Origin: Leptolyngbya sp. NIES-2104
GTDB lineage: Bacteria > Cyanobacteriota > Cyanobacteriia > Leptolyngbyales > Leptolyngbyaceae
NCBI RefSeq assembly: GCF_001485215.1
Contig: NZ_BBWW01000001.1
Location: 3,286,001-3,350,000, forward strand
Length of the DNA: 64,000 nt
Direction of reading: 5' to 3'
Shown here: piece by piece, positions 9,948 through 19,587 of the stretch
Layout of the letters: the number at the start of each line of letters is the position of its first letter
Numbering within the stretch: the stretch's first letter is position 1
Notes under the pieces: generated by a model
The model's database searches: none
What the model was told of the DNA's origin: nothing
What the model saw: the letters and a program-made list of their open reading frames with translations, nothing else
Made by a program: the position numbers and the translations under genes

Positions 9948-10005
9948 GTCTTACTCCCTAGTATTGATTGCTGAATGAGATTGGCTTTGCAGAGAGTCGC
10001 TCCAC

Positions 10006-10755
10006 CTACGGGTTACGAGTCTGAAACATCATGTCAGCAGTCCCGTTTTCGGCGGCGAAGCGTAGAGGTTTGCATCGCTCTACCACGACCTCTTCTACGG
10101 TTGGATGGTTGACGAGTATGCCCATCACCTCGGTAATGAACTCATCGAGTGGCATAGCACGAGGATCAGTCATTTGGTGTTCGCCGCTGAGTGGAGTTTG
10201 GACATAAGGCGGAATAATCTCGATCACCTCGGTTGTGGTGCCTTTGAGCTGGTGGCGTAGCGATACCGAGTACGAATGGATTGCTGCCTTAGTCGCGCTG
10301 TAGGTTGGGGTCGCGGCGTTCGGGACAAAACCCAGCCCAGATGAAACCGTGAGAATGGCTGAGTATGGCTGTTTTTGCAGCAGTGGCAGGAGTGCTGCTG
10401 TCAGGCGAATGGGTCCAAGAAGATTAGTGGTCACGATCGCCTCGGCATCCTCTAAGTAATCCGGCGGCGATTTGAGAGCTTCTGCTTTCGAGATCCCGGC
10501 ATTGTTGATTAAAACATTCAGTTTTGGATAGTCTTGAGCGACTTGCTGACTAAACGAACGGATACTGTCTCGATCGTTGATATCCAGTAGCAGGGATTTG
10601 ATGCCAGGATTAGCAGATGTCACCTCATCTAGCATCTGTTGTCGCCGACCAGAGATGATCACCTGATTGCCCTTTTTGTGAAAGGACTCAGCGAGTCCGC
10701 GACCAATCCCCGAACCTCCGCCCGTGATCAGAATTGTGTTTCCGGTAAGTTGCAT
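10006..10755 (-). CDS. Short-chain dehydrogenase, DltE-like
   Basis: Starting at ATG 10755 (MQLTGNTILITGGGSGIGRG) the protein has 249 residues. It shows the classical SDR motifs: TGGGSGIG cofactor loop (11-18), NNAG (84-87), catalytic Ser138/139, Tyr152 and Lys156 (TYSATKAAIHSYS). The C-terminal LRHQLKGTTTEVIEIIPPYVQTPLSG resembles the DltE-type SDR group. NADP preference is suggested by SGRR at the end of beta-2. First gene of the SDR-MFS-AKR-MDR-EthD run, preceded by an AraC gene 139 bp upstream on the same strand. Confidence 0.9.
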   Translation of the reverse strand: MQLTGNTILITGGGSGIGRGLAESFHKKGNQVIISGRRQQMLDEVTSANPGIKSLLLDINDRDSIRSFSQQVAQDYPKLNVLINNAGISKAEALKSPPDYLEDAEAIVTTNLLGPIRLTAALLPLLQKQPYSAILTVSSGLGFVPNAATPTYSATKAAIHSYSVSLRHQLKGTTTEVIEIIPPYVQTPLSGEHQMTDPRAMPLDEFITEVMGILVNHPTVEEVVVERCKPLRFAAENGTADMMFQTRNP

Positions 10756-10894
10756 GATAGTCCCTAAGTTTTTCTGATGATAGAAATTAGGTCGCTTGCA
10801 CTGCGTTTCCTTAATTTCCATTAAGCCAAACTCAGCCGGGAAAGGGCATGGATATTTTCTCGACAGGCTTGTTCATTTCTAAGTTTGCGAAACA

Positions 10895-11827
10895 TCAAGG
10901 CTCAAGATTGAAACCGCTCGATAAGCTCTGCCGAAAGCTCACAGGGGACAGTTTCGTGTGTTTTTTGAAGAAACGGGAGAAGTGTCCTGCATCCTTAAAT
11001 CCCAAGCGAAATGCAATTTCCTGGACTGATTCTGACGATCGCGCCAACAGTGCCTTCGACTCCGCGATCGTCTTCTCCGCAATCCAATGACTGACTGATT
11101 TACCTGTTTTGTATTTGATGACAGTGCTGAAATAGTTAGGATGTAAATACTGTGCTTGGGCATAGTCCTGCACTTGGAATAAGCGATCGCACTTGCCAGC
11201 GAGTAGATCGCGAAAGTGCGCTTCGAGATGACGTTGAAACGTCAGTGTAATATTAGAGCTGGTTGAAGCTTCAGTCAGTGGATCGTACGCCTTCCAAAAC
11301 CACTCTTTAATTTTGAGTAGCAATACCACCGTTAAACATCCAATCACTTTGTATTTATAAGCAGAATCTGACTGATATTCCTGCAACAACTGACCGCCCA
11401 AGTCATCAAAGATTTGGAAAATTTCGCGATCGGGATAGTTCGGTGGCGCAACTTCAGCAATCAGAAATGGAAATTCATCCAGAATGTTCTCATGAACATA
11501 TTGCTTCAAGAATGATTCTGTGAAGGTGATGAGGTATCCCCGTAGCGTTTCCTCAACCTCGAATCCCTTCAGATGCCCCGGATTTGTAAAATAAATGATG
11601 TTACCGCGCGTCACATAGGATTGGTCATCAACGAGGTAGCGACCTCGCCCTTCGCGCAGGATTAAAACTGAGTAGAAGCTTGTCCGAAACAAGGGAGACT
11701 TGACTGGAAAGTTGGGATAAAGCTCCTCATTCCGATGAATCGTAAAATCAACATCTTGATCTAGCTTGCCGCCAAAGGAAGCATAAAGTTCAGACATCGA
11801 ATCGTAGGTTTCAATCGCGTCACTCAT
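10895..11827 (-). CDS. AraC family transcriptional regulator
   Basis: The 310-residue protein has an N-terminal cupin-like effector domain (PLFRTSFYSVLILREGRGRYLVDDQSYVTRGNIIYFTNPGHLKGFE, about 44-90) and a C-terminal double helix-turn-helix (LQVQDYAQAQYLHPNYFSTVIKYKTG and VQEIAFRLGFKDAGHFSRFFKKHTKLSPVSFR, about 215-300). This layout matches AraC regulators that sense small aromatic or other metabolites. It is transcribed in the same direction as the SDR-MFS-AKR-MDR-EthD run just downstream and probably controls it. The start MSDAIETYDSMSELYASFGG is the only good one. Confidence 0.92.
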   Translation of the reverse strand: MSDAIETYDSMSELYASFGGKLDQDVDFTIHRNEELYPNFPVKSPLFRTSFYSVLILREGRGRYLVDDQSYVTRGNIIYFTNPGHLKGFEVEETLRGYLITFTESFLKQYVHENILDEFPFLIAEVAPPNYPDREIFQIFDDLGGQLLQEYQSDSAYKYKVIGCLTVVLLLKIKEWFWKAYDPLTEASTSSNITLTFQRHLEAHFRDLLAGKCDRLFQVQDYAQAQYLHPNYFSTVIKYKTGKSVSHWIAEKTIAESKALLARSSESVQEIAFRLGFKDAGHFSRFFKKHTKLSPVSFRQSLSSGFNLEP

Positions 11828-11942
11828 TCGGATCGATGTGGATTACAACCAAAGTTCAGTCATATTAAGTCAATACAATAGCGCAAAACCGCACTGTCTT
11901 GATGCTTGGTCGATTTGTCTGATCGGTCGAACGATGACTTCA

Positions 11943-12122
11943 TTACATCCCCATCTTTTGGCTGCTCGATCGTAAAGGCAATTGGGAGCAAGCACAAGGC
12001 AGTGCCAGTAGTCCGTGCGGTAGTAGTCTGTCTATTTTCAGTAGTACCGTAGGAGCAACTATTGCAACTGCACCAAGGCACAAGATTTCCAGCACGATGA
12101 TCGCACCCTCCTCAAGACGCAT
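11943..12122 (-). CDS. Doubtful small membrane ORF
   Basis: A short frame starting MRLEEGAIIVLEILCLGAVAIVAPTVLLK, with GGGAG about 15 bases upstream, gives one convincing membrane segment followed by a cysteine-rich unconvincing tail. No family is recognised. It may be a remnant of a longer gene, since the adjacent frame (to 11860) also reads protein-like near its end. It fills the 312-bp space between the AraC gene and the QorB-like gene, where nothing else is seen. Confidence 0.18.
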   Translation of the reverse strand: MRLEEGAIIVLEILCLGAVAIVAPTVLLKIDRLLPHGLLALPCACSQLPLRSSSQKMGM

Positions 12123-12139
12123 AGTCGGAAACAATCTCC

Positions 12140-13000
12140 CTATAAATTGAAAAGAATTTTCAACCCCTCTCTGAGCGATGCAGGCTTTCGCCCCAGAAGA
12201 TTCTCCAGATCGGGGCTGACTTCTTCTTCCTGCCCGTTTTTAATATCGGTTAGAAACCCTGTGACCCGCTCAATCATCATTTCGGGGACACTGCGTTCTT
12301 TCATTTTCGCCTCAAAGGCTGACTTCTCAATCGGTGTATAAGCTACCGCTTTGCCTGATAAGTCAGAAAGGGTTGCTGCAACATCGTCAAAGGAATAGGA
12401 TTCACTTCCTGTGAGGTTGTAAATGCGGTTATCGCAACCGCTTTCTAACAGGGCATTTGCAATGGCTTCTCCCATTTCGCTTCTCAGGGCAAAAGGGACT
12501 CTTCCTTGTCCAGTCGGGAAGTAAATACCTGTATCCAAAACTTTTTCCCCGACGAACTGCGGAATAGTGTCCATGTATAAGGCATTGCGAAATAGGGCAT
12601 AGTTCAACCCGCACCCCTTGATATAGTCTTCCGTCTGAAAATGACCCTCCATCAGCTTGTTTGCCAAAGTGTTTCGGTCTTTCAGCGATCGACTGGTGTA
12701 GGCGACACATTGAACCCCTGCCTTTTTTGCAGCATTCACAACATTTTGGTGCTGCCGAAGACGATTCTCTTCATCCGTTCCGGCTATCAGTAAAACCGTT
12801 TCAATTCCCTGCATCGCATTATTGAGTGAAGCGGTATCATCGTAGTTGCCGACGCGAATGTCTACCCCTTGTTCTCTCAAGGCAGAGGCTTTACTTTCAT
12901 CCCGCACTAGTGCAGCAATTTGGTTAGCAGATGTTTTTTTCAGTAGATTTTGGACGACTGCTGTACCTAACTGTCCGTTAGCACCTGTTATTAGAATCAT
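12140..13000 (-). CDS. NmrA/QorB-like NAD(P)H:quinone oxidoreductase (atypical SDR)
   Basis: The 286-residue protein begins MILITGANGQLGTAVVQNLLKK, the GxxGxxG fingerprint of atypical extended SDRs. It continues with QIAALVRDESKASALREQGVDIRVGNYDD (cofactor ribose region) and the substrate-side segments VAYTSRSLKDRNTLANKLMEGHFQTEDYI and YALFRNALYMDTIPQFVGEK, as in QorB. It lacks the YxxxK pair. Such enzymes reduce quinones with NADPH or act as redox sensors. A GGAGAG ribosome site lies before ATG 13000. It stands as a leftward single gene between AraC and the SDR remnants. Confidence 0.88.
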   Translation of the reverse strand: MILITGANGQLGTAVVQNLLKKTSANQIAALVRDESKASALREQGVDIRVGNYDDTASLNNAMQGIETVLLIAGTDEENRLRQHQNVVNAAKKAGVQCVAYTSRSLKDRNTLANKLMEGHFQTEDYIKGCGLNYALFRNALYMDTIPQFVGEKVLDTGIYFPTGQGRVPFALRSEMGEAIANALLESGCDNRIYNLTGSESYSFDDVAATLSDLSGKAVAYTPIEKSAFEAKMKERSVPEMMIERVTGFLTDIKNGQEEEVSPDLENLLGRKPASLREGLKILFNL

Positions 13001-13270
13001 GGTGGCTCTCCTTTCTTTGGTTTTGCTTGTATCTCGATAGGATCGTTGGCATCGTTCTCTTCTTAAAGCGCATCATCTTTTTATGCCAGCAACACTGGAA
13101 GCGCGATCGAGGCACGAAGAGCATGACGTAGGCTCTCTGGCACGATCGCATTGTCCCGATCTGTACCCAGTAATCTGTAGGAACTTGCTCAAAAGATGTC
13201 AAATGGGTTCTATAAAGCTTCTAAGATTTCTGACTTCGGGAATTCTTTTGTGAGTGCAATATCTGCTCTT

Positions 13271-13480
<210 letters not shown>

Positions 13481-13483
13481 ACG

Positions 13484-14065
13484 CTACTCAGATTCCACGC
13501 CGAGCTGCCGACGGAGCGCCGGAATGTCGTACTCGACCCACTCCTCGGCGAGCCGACCGCTGTCGTTGTACCGGAAGATATTGTTTAACGCCCAGCTAAT
13601 GGGCTTGCCCGTCGGCGGAACGAGTTCGTTTGGCGACCTCCTCCAGTCGTTCTTAAACGTGCCGGAGAACCGAGTTCGCGCACCAACGTAGTTGCTGTCG
13701 ACGATGACATACTCGCGGACAATGGAGAGATCTGGGAAGGCGGCGCGCATCGAGGCGAAGCCATCGCGCACCTCCTCGTAAGTGCGATCGCCTCCGGGAC
13801 CGTGGAGGACGAAGTCTGGCGCGAAGTAGTTTCGGAGCGCCTCGTTGTTCTCCCGTGCGATCCCCACCTCACCGATTTCGATGAGACCCCGCGCGCGCGG
13901 ATCGTCGGAGACGAAGCCGGGCGAGCCAGTGGTAGCGATGCTGGCGGAGATCTTGTCGGGGGAGGTCGAGATGCCGACTGCGGGCTGGTAAGCGGTGAGG
14001 GTGAGGGTGAGCAGCACGAGCGTGGCGCACACGAATGCCTTTGTAGAGAACGATAGGCGGTTCAT
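13484..14065 (-). CDS. Exported SnoaL-like ester cyclase
   Basis: From ATG 14065 the product is 193 residues: MNRLSFSTKAFVCATLVLLTLTLTAYQPAVG is a Sec-type signal, followed by a SnoaL/ester-cyclase domain (RARGLIEIGEVGIARENNEALRNYFAPDFVLHGPGG, then RDGFASMRAAFPDLSIVREYVIVDSNYVGARTRFSGTF and WALNNIFRYNDSGRLAEEWVEYDIPALRRQLG). An alternative ATG at 14098 adds eleven residues. Export is unusual for this fold, whose better known members are cytosolic polyketide cyclases. The gene looks more GC-rich than its neighbours, which suggests separate acquisition. The substrate is unknown. Confidence 0.8.
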   Translation of the reverse strand: MNRLSFSTKAFVCATLVLLTLTLTAYQPAVGISTSPDKISASIATTGSPGFVSDDPRARGLIEIGEVGIARENNEALRNYFAPDFVLHGPGGDRTYEEVRDGFASMRAAFPDLSIVREYVIVDSNYVGARTRFSGTFKNDWRRSPNELVPPTGKPISWALNNIFRYNDSGRLAEEWVEYDIPALRRQLGVESE

Positions 14066-14238
14066 AGATTTACACAGAAGGTAAAGCTTTCTGTTCATAA
14101 TGTTTTTAGAGATTTATGGAACTGTGAGTGCTTAAGGCAACGAGAGTGATACGGTTGGTGTGTCGCTAAAAAGTATTTGCGACACAACCATCAAAGTTTG
14201 TCATCCGTTTGCTACTTTCTACGGCGATTTCCTGAAAA

Positions 14239-14779
14239 TCATGTCATGTAACGTCCGGCATTGATGTGGATCGTCTGCCCAGTCAGATATTCTGTTTCCA
14301 AGATCATCCGCACCGTTGACCAGATCTCTTCCGGTCTTCCAACACGACCCAGTGGCAGCTCGTCCGGAGGGGGTAGCTTCATCTCATTGACGATATCACT
14401 GGCGATCAGAGCCGGAGCAATAGCATTGGCTGTGATCCGGTAGGGCAGCAGGAAGGTCGCATAGTAGTGCATCAGTCCTTCAATCCCAGCTTTCGAGGCA
14501 GCATAGGCAGCAGAGACCATGCCGCCTGTTCGAGCAGCAATCGAAGACATATAGATTAAGCGTCCATCGATCGACTTCACCAGAGATACTGACATCGGCT
14601 TTGATCGCCACAGCTCGACCGCCCAGTTCAGTAATCTCGTGTACGACATCTTACGCCAAGCTGTCATTCGAGACGTAGTTGATGACAACGGTAAAACCGT
14701 GACGTGCACAATCGATCGCGAGTTGTCTACCAATGCCGCGCGATGCACCAGCAATCAATGTCACTTTGGAGTCTTCCAT
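14239..14779 (-). pseudogene. Short-chain dehydrogenase pseudogene
   Basis: From ATG 14779 the frame reads MEDSKVTLIAGASRGIGRQL with the SDR cofactor motif, continues to YVSNDSLA and meets TAA. The same frame then goes on DVVHEITELGGRAVAIKADVS before a jump to another frame that supplies GRLIYMSSIAARTGGMVSAAYAASKAG (catalytic Ser, Tyr, Lys) and the end LTGQTIHINAGRYMT. The segment carrying NNAG, about 50-70 residues, is deleted. A premature stop plus an internal out-of-frame deletion make it inactive. It lies between the ester cyclase and the intact SDR at 14836. Confidence 0.82.
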
Positions 14780-14835
14780 TCTTTCTTTTACTGCGCTCCT
14801 TTAGCCTTTCTAATGAACTACGATCCAACCTTGAA

Positions 14836-15591
14836 TCAGGCTGCTGTGTATCCGCCATCAATCACGATCGGCTGACCTGTAATATAGCTGGCAGCATCAG
14901 AACACAGAAACACAACCGTTGCAGCAATTTCTTCAGGTTTACCCATTCGACCCATCGGGACGATCGATGCAAACTGCTCTGGGCTAGTCCCTGTGGCAGA
15001 AAGGCGATCCATCATTTCTGTAGCAATGATTCCAGGATTAATCGCGTTAATCCGAATGCCTTGCTTAGCATAGTCGAGTGCAGCAGAACGTGTTAGTCCC
15101 ATCACGGCATGTTTGCTGGCATGATAAGGACTTATTCCAGGAAATGCAATTAATCCACCCATTGAAGAATTGTTGACAATGACTCCGCCTCCTTGAGTAA
15201 GCATCTGCTGGATTTCAGATTTCATACACAAGAACAGACCTCGCACGTTAATCGCCATCAGTTTGTCGAAATCCTCGATCGACTGTTCGTGTAGGGGCTT
15301 TGAGGGCGATTCAATCCCAGCGTTGTTGAACGCACAATCTAATCTACCGTAGCTTTCAACCGTCTTCTGAACCAGTGCCTTAACCTCTGACTCACTCGAT
15401 ACATCCGACCGCACGAATAAGCATTCAGCCCCAGACTGACGGATTGAGTTAGCAGTGTTTTCGCCTTCCTCCTCGCGTCTGCCCGAAAAAACCACCTTTG
15501 CGCCTGCAATTCCCAGTGCTATGGCAGTTGCTTTCCCAATTCCCGATGTTCCGCCAGTCACCAAGGCAACTTTATTCTCAAGTATCTTCAT
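14836..15591 (-). CDS. Short-chain dehydrogenase (glucose 1-dehydrogenase-like)
   Basis: This 251-residue classical SDR has TGGTSGIG (12-19), SGRR after beta-2 (NADP preference likely), NNAG (89-92), active Ser142/143, Tyr156 and Lys160 ([21 protein letters not shown]), [12 protein letters not shown] and the closing [24 protein letters not shown] ribosome site precedes ATG 15591. It is the last gene of the six-gene leftward run that begins at 20343, 78 bp after the MDR at 15670. The substrate is not predictable. Confidence 0.93.
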   Translation of the reverse strand: MKILENKVALVTGGTSGIGKATAIALGIAGAKVVFSGRREEEGENTANSIRQSGAECLFVRSDVSSESEVKALVQKTVESYGRLDCAFNNAGIESPSKPLHEQSIEDFDKLMAINVRGLFLCMKSEIQQMLTQGGGVIVNNSSMGGLIAFPGISPYHASKHAVMGLTRSAALDYAKQGIRINAINPGIIATEMMDRLSATGTSPEQFASIVPMGRMGKPEEIAATVVFLCSDAASYITGQPIVIDGGYTAA

Positions 15592-15669
15592 CGCTCTCCA
15601 TTGCTTAGTTGTTTAGGTGTTGCAAAGAATTATCACTCAAGCATCAGACACACATCCGTTGTTCAACAA

Positions 15670-16599
15670 CTATGCTTCAACCTGCAAAACAATTTTGCCG
15701 CGTGTGCGCCCGCTTTGCGAAAGTTGATGCGCCTTCTTTACTTCTGTGAGTGGCAAAACCGTTTCGATATGTATTTTCAACTTGCCCTCGTCAATCAGAC
15801 AGTTGATTTCAGCCAATTGCTGCGCGTTCGGCTGACAGTAGACCATAGCGACTTCTACGCCAAATTCGCGTGCTTTTTCTTCGGATGGATGTTCCGGTGC
15901 CGCGACTAGAAAGCCACCCTTTTTCAGCGTTTGGAAGGCTTGCGTTGATGTGTCGCCGCCGACCGTATCGAAAACGACATCCACATCTTTGACGACTTCT
16001 TCAAACGGTTGCTGCGTGTAATCCACGAATTCATCTACGCCCAAATCGCGAACGTACTGTTCGTTTTTGCCCGAAGCTATGCCAACCACGATCGCGCCTT
16101 TGGCTTTAGCAAGCTGAACCGCCATCGAACCAACTCCGCCTGATGCCCCGGTGATCAAGATTCTCTGCCCGCTGCTCAGATTCGCTAAATCGAACATCGC
16201 TTGCCATGCTGTCAACGCGGCAATTGGAATTGCTGCCGCCGCTTCAAACGTAATGCTTTCGGGTTTGGGCGCGATCGCGTCCGCCTTTGCAACCGCATAC
16301 TCAGCGTAACCACCGGAGAGGCTGGACACGGTTATTCCATAAACCGCGTCGCCCTGCTTGAAACTTTCAACGTCATCGCCTACCGCTTCGACAGTTCCGG
16401 CAATGTCGCCACCCAGAATGAACGGAAGTTTGAACCCAAACTGTTCGCCCATGCCCTCGCGGATCTTCCAGTCAGCCGGATTGACTGCTGCGGCGTGAAC
16501 TTTCACCAGCACTTCGTCTGCTTTCGGCTCTGGGCGATCGACATCGGTGTAATTCAAAACGTCTTCATTGCCGTATTCATTAATCACTACTGCTCTCAT
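15670..16599 (-). CDS. NADP-dependent oxidoreductase (quinone oxidoreductase-like MDR), copy 2
   Basis: The start is ATG 16599 after GGAGGAAAG. The 309-residue protein ([26 protein letters not shown]) carries the same two domains as the copy at 6570-7490: GroES-like with [17 protein letters not shown] and the Rossmann motif [20 protein letters not shown]. The two proteins are clearly paralogous, sharing long identical stretches, and both end [10 protein letters not shown]. This copy lies between an NmrA gene and an SDR in a different run, so the duplication placed similar enzymes under different regulators. It should reduce quinone- or enone-type substrates with NADPH. Confidence 0.92.
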   Translation of the reverse strand: MRAVVINEYGNEDVLNYTDVDRPEPKADEVLVKVHAAAVNPADWKIREGMGEQFGFKLPFILGGDIAGTVEAVGDDVESFKQGDAVYGITVSSLSGGYAEYAVAKADAIAPKPESITFEAAAAIPIAALTAWQAMFDLANLSSGQRILITGASGGVGSMAVQLAKAKGAIVVGIASGKNEQYVRDLGVDEFVDYTQQPFEEVVKDVDVVFDTVGGDTSTQAFQTLKKGGFLVAAPEHPSEEKAREFGVEVAMVYCQPNAQQLAEINCLIDEGKLKIHIETVLPLTEVKKAHQLSQSGRTRGKIVLQVEA

Positions 16600-16690
16600 C
16601 TTTCCTCCATGTTCAATTGCCATAATGAAATGGCTTTATTATTGCCAACTTCGACCAAAGCAATTAAGCCGCGCATCGCGGCACAACGGA

Positions 16691-17581
16691 CTAAGGGCTG
16701 TTGGTACTCGCCCAGGATCGAACAGCTTCGTCAATTGTGGTTTTTCCTTGAAGCCTTTTTGTGCCGTGTTCCTCGCAAACCAATGTCCCATTGTTAAAAG
16801 CACTCAGCATCTCACTATATGATTGAGTGGCTGAGGGACTGTTACCCATTTGCGCCAACGTCGAAGTCCATTCGCTCTCAGGAATAACAACGGCTTGAAC
16901 ATCGCGCTGCAAGATTCTGCTAAAACTGGCGGCAACCTGATTAGGGCTTAAAGGCTGTGGTCCATGAAGTTCCCAGACCTGTGTGCCTTGCCACTCTTGC
17001 ACCAAGCCGTCAGCACATGCCTGCCCAATGTCGATCGTAGAAACCATCGGCATGGCACGCTCCAGCGGAGTGTAAAAAGACGGCAATATGCCCTTTTGTT
17101 GCGCCACTGGCAAAAGCGACTGCCAGTTCTCCATGAACGATGCGGCGCGCACAAATCCGATTGCGACCTCGGCTGGCAAACGTTTGAGTGCCTCTTCCAA
17201 AATATGGGTTGTTAGAATGTTGCCAGTTCCTCGCGAGAGATGCGATCCGATCGAGGACAATGCGACAATTTTGGGCAAATGCGCCCGCTGTGCAGCTTCA
17301 ACGATCGCCGAAGCGACTTGCTTGGCACGCGCAAACATATCATCTGAGGTGTAGTCAGGTGGATTCAAAACAAACGCTCCTGCCATGCCCTCGAACGCAC
17401 AAGCCAGGGCATCAATATCGGTCACATCTTCGACAATCGCAACCTCGGCTCCTCGCTCTTTCCAAGCAGCACCTTTACTTTCACTTCGTACAGCTACACG
17501 TACAGTCGAATGTCCGATCAGGGCGTTTGTCGTCGCTGCACCTGTCTGTCCCGACGCTCCCAACACAAGGTATTTAGCCAT
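16691..17581 (-). CDS. NmrA-type NAD(P)-binding protein
   Basis: The 296-residue protein starts MAKYLVLGASGQTGAATTNALIG after a strong AAGGAG site. It has the GxxGxxG motif of atypical SDRs, AVRSESKGAAWKERGAEVAIVEDVTD, KIVALSSIGSHLSRGTGNILTTHILEEAL and FVRAASFMENW, the pattern of NmrA/QorB-like enzymes or redox-sensing regulators. No YxxxK catalytic pair is visible. It stands between the zinc alcohol dehydrogenase (105 bp upstream) and MDR copy 2 in the long leftward run. Either a quinone reductase or a cofactor sensor is possible. Confidence 0.88.
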   Translation of the reverse strand: MAKYLVLGASGQTGAATTNALIGHSTVRVAVRSESKGAAWKERGAEVAIVEDVTDIDALACAFEGMAGAFVLNPPDYTSDDMFARAKQVASAIVEAAQRAHLPKIVALSSIGSHLSRGTGNILTTHILEEALKRLPAEVAIGFVRAASFMENWQSLLPVAQQKGILPSFYTPLERAMPMVSTIDIGQACADGLVQEWQGTQVWELHGPQPLSPNQVAASFSRILQRDVQAVVIPESEWTSTLAQMGNSPSATQSYSEMLSAFNNGTLVCEEHGTKRLQGKTTIDEAVRSWASTNSP

Positions 17582-17685
17582 TTTCGCTTTCTCCTTTTTT
17601 ATCTAGAAACAGATGTTAAGCATCGCCGTCGCAGGCTCTACTGCTGTAAATTGCCATTTCGGATAACAATCGCCATCGGTATCAT

Positions 17686-18789
17686 TCAAGATTCAGCCTT
17701 GTCTCCATCTGGTGCCTTAAGTGTCGCCATATCAATCACCAGACGATAGTGAACATCTCCTCGCTCCAGCCGATCGAAACCCTGATTGATATCCGCAGCC
17801 GAAATCACTTCGACATCCGCTGCAATCTTGTGCTTACTACAAAAGTCCAACATTTCTTGGGTTTCTAACGTCCCCGCTGACCCCGAACTGGTTAGCCGCC
17901 GCCGACCCATTGTTAAGAGGACAGGCGTGAAATCCATGCGATCGGGGATTCCCAGACAGCAGAGTGTGCCATCAAGGTTCAGCGCCAGCAGATACGGATC
18001 AAGTAGATGTCGCGCTGATACCGTGTCCAGGATGAAATCAAAGCGGTATTTCTGAGCCGCCATTTTCTCGGCATCCGTCGATAAAATCGCCTCGTCCGCA
18101 CCCAGTTCCAGCGCAGTAGCAAGCTTCTGCTCGGAAGTCGTAAAGACAATCACCTGAGCGCCCAGGGCATGGGCAAATTTAATTGCCAGATGACCGAGAC
18201 CGCCGATTCCAACAATCCCAACCGTCTTTCCAGGTCCAATGTTCCACTGATGTAGCGGCGACCAGGTTGTTACTCCCGCGCAAACTAGCGGTGCCACACT
18301 TGCTGGATCGAGACCGGAAGGCAGATGATAAGCAAAATCAGTTTTGACGACATACTCATTCGAGTAGCTGCCGCGCGTGATGCTGCCATCGTGCCGATCG
18401 ATGCCATCATAAGTTGTCGTCGGAAATTCGCGACAATAGGATTCCTCGTGGCTTTTGCAGGGTGGGCAGTGTCCGCAGGAATCGACAATGTTGCCGACTA
18501 CCACGGCATCGCCAACTTGGAATTTCGTCACTTCTACGCCGATTTCTGTGACTTCACCCACCATCTCATGCCCTGGAACTAATGGAAAGCGGCTATTGCC
18601 TCGAATCGCGTGCAAGTCGCTGTGGCAAACACCACAGAACTGAACTTTCACTGCAATATCGTTGGGTCGCAATTGCCGTCGCTCAAACGCCCAAGGAACG
18701 AGGCGATCGCCCTGAGTTAAAGCTGCAAGCCCGTAACAGAGACGCATGTTTTTCCTGGATTCAAGAGCGGGGCTACTTTGCATTTGCAT
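17686..18789 (-). CDS. Zinc-dependent alcohol dehydrogenase (YahK/cinnamyl-ADH type)
   Basis: The start is ATG 18789, which follows AAAGGAAGAA; longer frames overlap the upstream SDR. The 367-residue protein has catalytic-zinc ligands Cys55 (FCGVCHSD), His74 and Glu75 (GHE) and a later Cys in APLVCAGVTTW. The structural-zinc cysteines are 105, 108, 111 and 119 (SCGHCPPCKSHEESYC). The Rossmann motif is GIGGLGHLA. This is the CAD/YahK group that reduces aldehydes to alcohols with NADPH. It follows the SDR at 18821 after 31 bp and precedes an NmrA gene. Confidence 0.94.
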   Translation of the reverse strand: MQMQSSPALESRKNMRLCYGLAALTQGDRLVPWAFERRQLRPNDIAVKVQFCGVCHSDLHAIRGNSRFPLVPGHEMVGEVTEIGVEVTKFQVGDAVVVGNIVDSCGHCPPCKSHEESYCREFPTTTYDGIDRHDGSITRGSYSNEYVVKTDFAYHLPSGLDPASVAPLVCAGVTTWSPLHQWNIGPGKTVGIVGIGGLGHLAIKFAHALGAQVIVFTTSEQKLATALELGADEAILSTDAEKMAAQKYRFDFILDTVSARHLLDPYLLALNLDGTLCCLGIPDRMDFTPVLLTMGRRRLTSSGSAGTLETQEMLDFCSKHKIAADVEVISAADINQGFDRLERGDVHYRLVIDMATLKAPDGDKAES

Positions 18790-18820
18790 TTCTTCCTTTT
18801 TGTGTTTTTTCAGACGTTCC

Positions 18821-19555
18821 TTAAAATGCGCTGGCAGTCGGACGAACAATAATTTCATTGACATCGACATCCTCTGGTTGAGCCACCGCATATAAGACGG
18901 CTCTGGCGATCGCATCCGACGTTAGCGCAGTTTTGCGGAGTTCTTGCAACAAGCCTTTTGATGTTTCATCTGAGATATCAGAACCCAGTTCAGTTTCCAC
19001 TACGCCAGGAGAGATGATCGTCACGCGGATGTTTTTTGACTCCTGCCGCAGACCGTCCGATATCGCCCAAACCGCAAACTTTGTTGCAGAATAAACAGCG
19101 CTTGTAGGTCCGACCTGATGGGCAGCGATCGAGGCGGTATTGATAAACTGACCGCCGCCTTGTGCTTCCATGATCGGCAGTCCCGCAGCAATGCCATTCA
19201 GAACACCCTTGATGTTGACGTTAATCATCTTGTCCCACTCGTCAACTTTGAGTGCGCTCATCAGGGACAGAGGCATCACGCCTGCATTGTTGAAAATCAC
19301 ATCAATGCGATCAAACTTCTCTTTAGCAAAGTGAATGAACGCATTCATATCCTGGCGATCGGTGACATCGACCGCTTTGAATTCGGCGATTCCACCGGAT
19401 GAGCGGATATCTTTCACAATCTTTTCTAGCTTTTCCGTGCGGCGTGCGCCCAAAACTACTTTTGCTCCATTTTGAGCCAGCAACTTGGCGGAGGCTTCAC
19501 CGATGCCGCTACTGGCTCCCGTAATGGCAATAACTTTATTTTCCACATTTAACAT
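18821..19555 (-). CDS. Short-chain dehydrogenase
   Basis: Read from ATG 19555 (MLNVENKVIAITGASSGIGEASAK) the protein has 244 residues with TGASSGIG (12-19), GARR after beta-2, NNAG (89-92), Ser142, Tyr155 and Lys159 (VYSATKFAVWAISDGLRQE) and SPGVVETELGSDI. The closing segment LYAVAQPEDVDVNEIIVRPTASAF is typical of the YdfG-like NADP-dependent SDRs. It is 32 bp after the SDR at 19588 and 31 bp before the zinc ADH, so these are certainly co-transcribed. Confidence 0.93.
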   Translation of the reverse strand: MLNVENKVIAITGASSGIGEASAKLLAQNGAKVVLGARRTEKLEKIVKDIRSSGGIAEFKAVDVTDRQDMNAFIHFAKEKFDRIDVIFNNAGVMPLSLMSALKVDEWDKMINVNIKGVLNGIAAGLPIMEAQGGGQFINTASIAAHQVGPTSAVYSATKFAVWAISDGLRQESKNIRVTIISPGVVETELGSDISDETSKGLLQELRKTALTSDAIARAVLYAVAQPEDVDVNEIIVRPTASAF

Positions 19556-19587
19556 GGTTGTTTTCCGACTGTTGAATTGAGTCTGAA

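Noticed and set aside
12978-13202. Minus-strand ORF MTSFEQVPTDYWVQIGT... upstream of the QorB-like gene
   Set aside because: Overlaps the start of the QorB-like gene in another frame; the first residues look protein-like but no family is recognised and the tail is low-quality.
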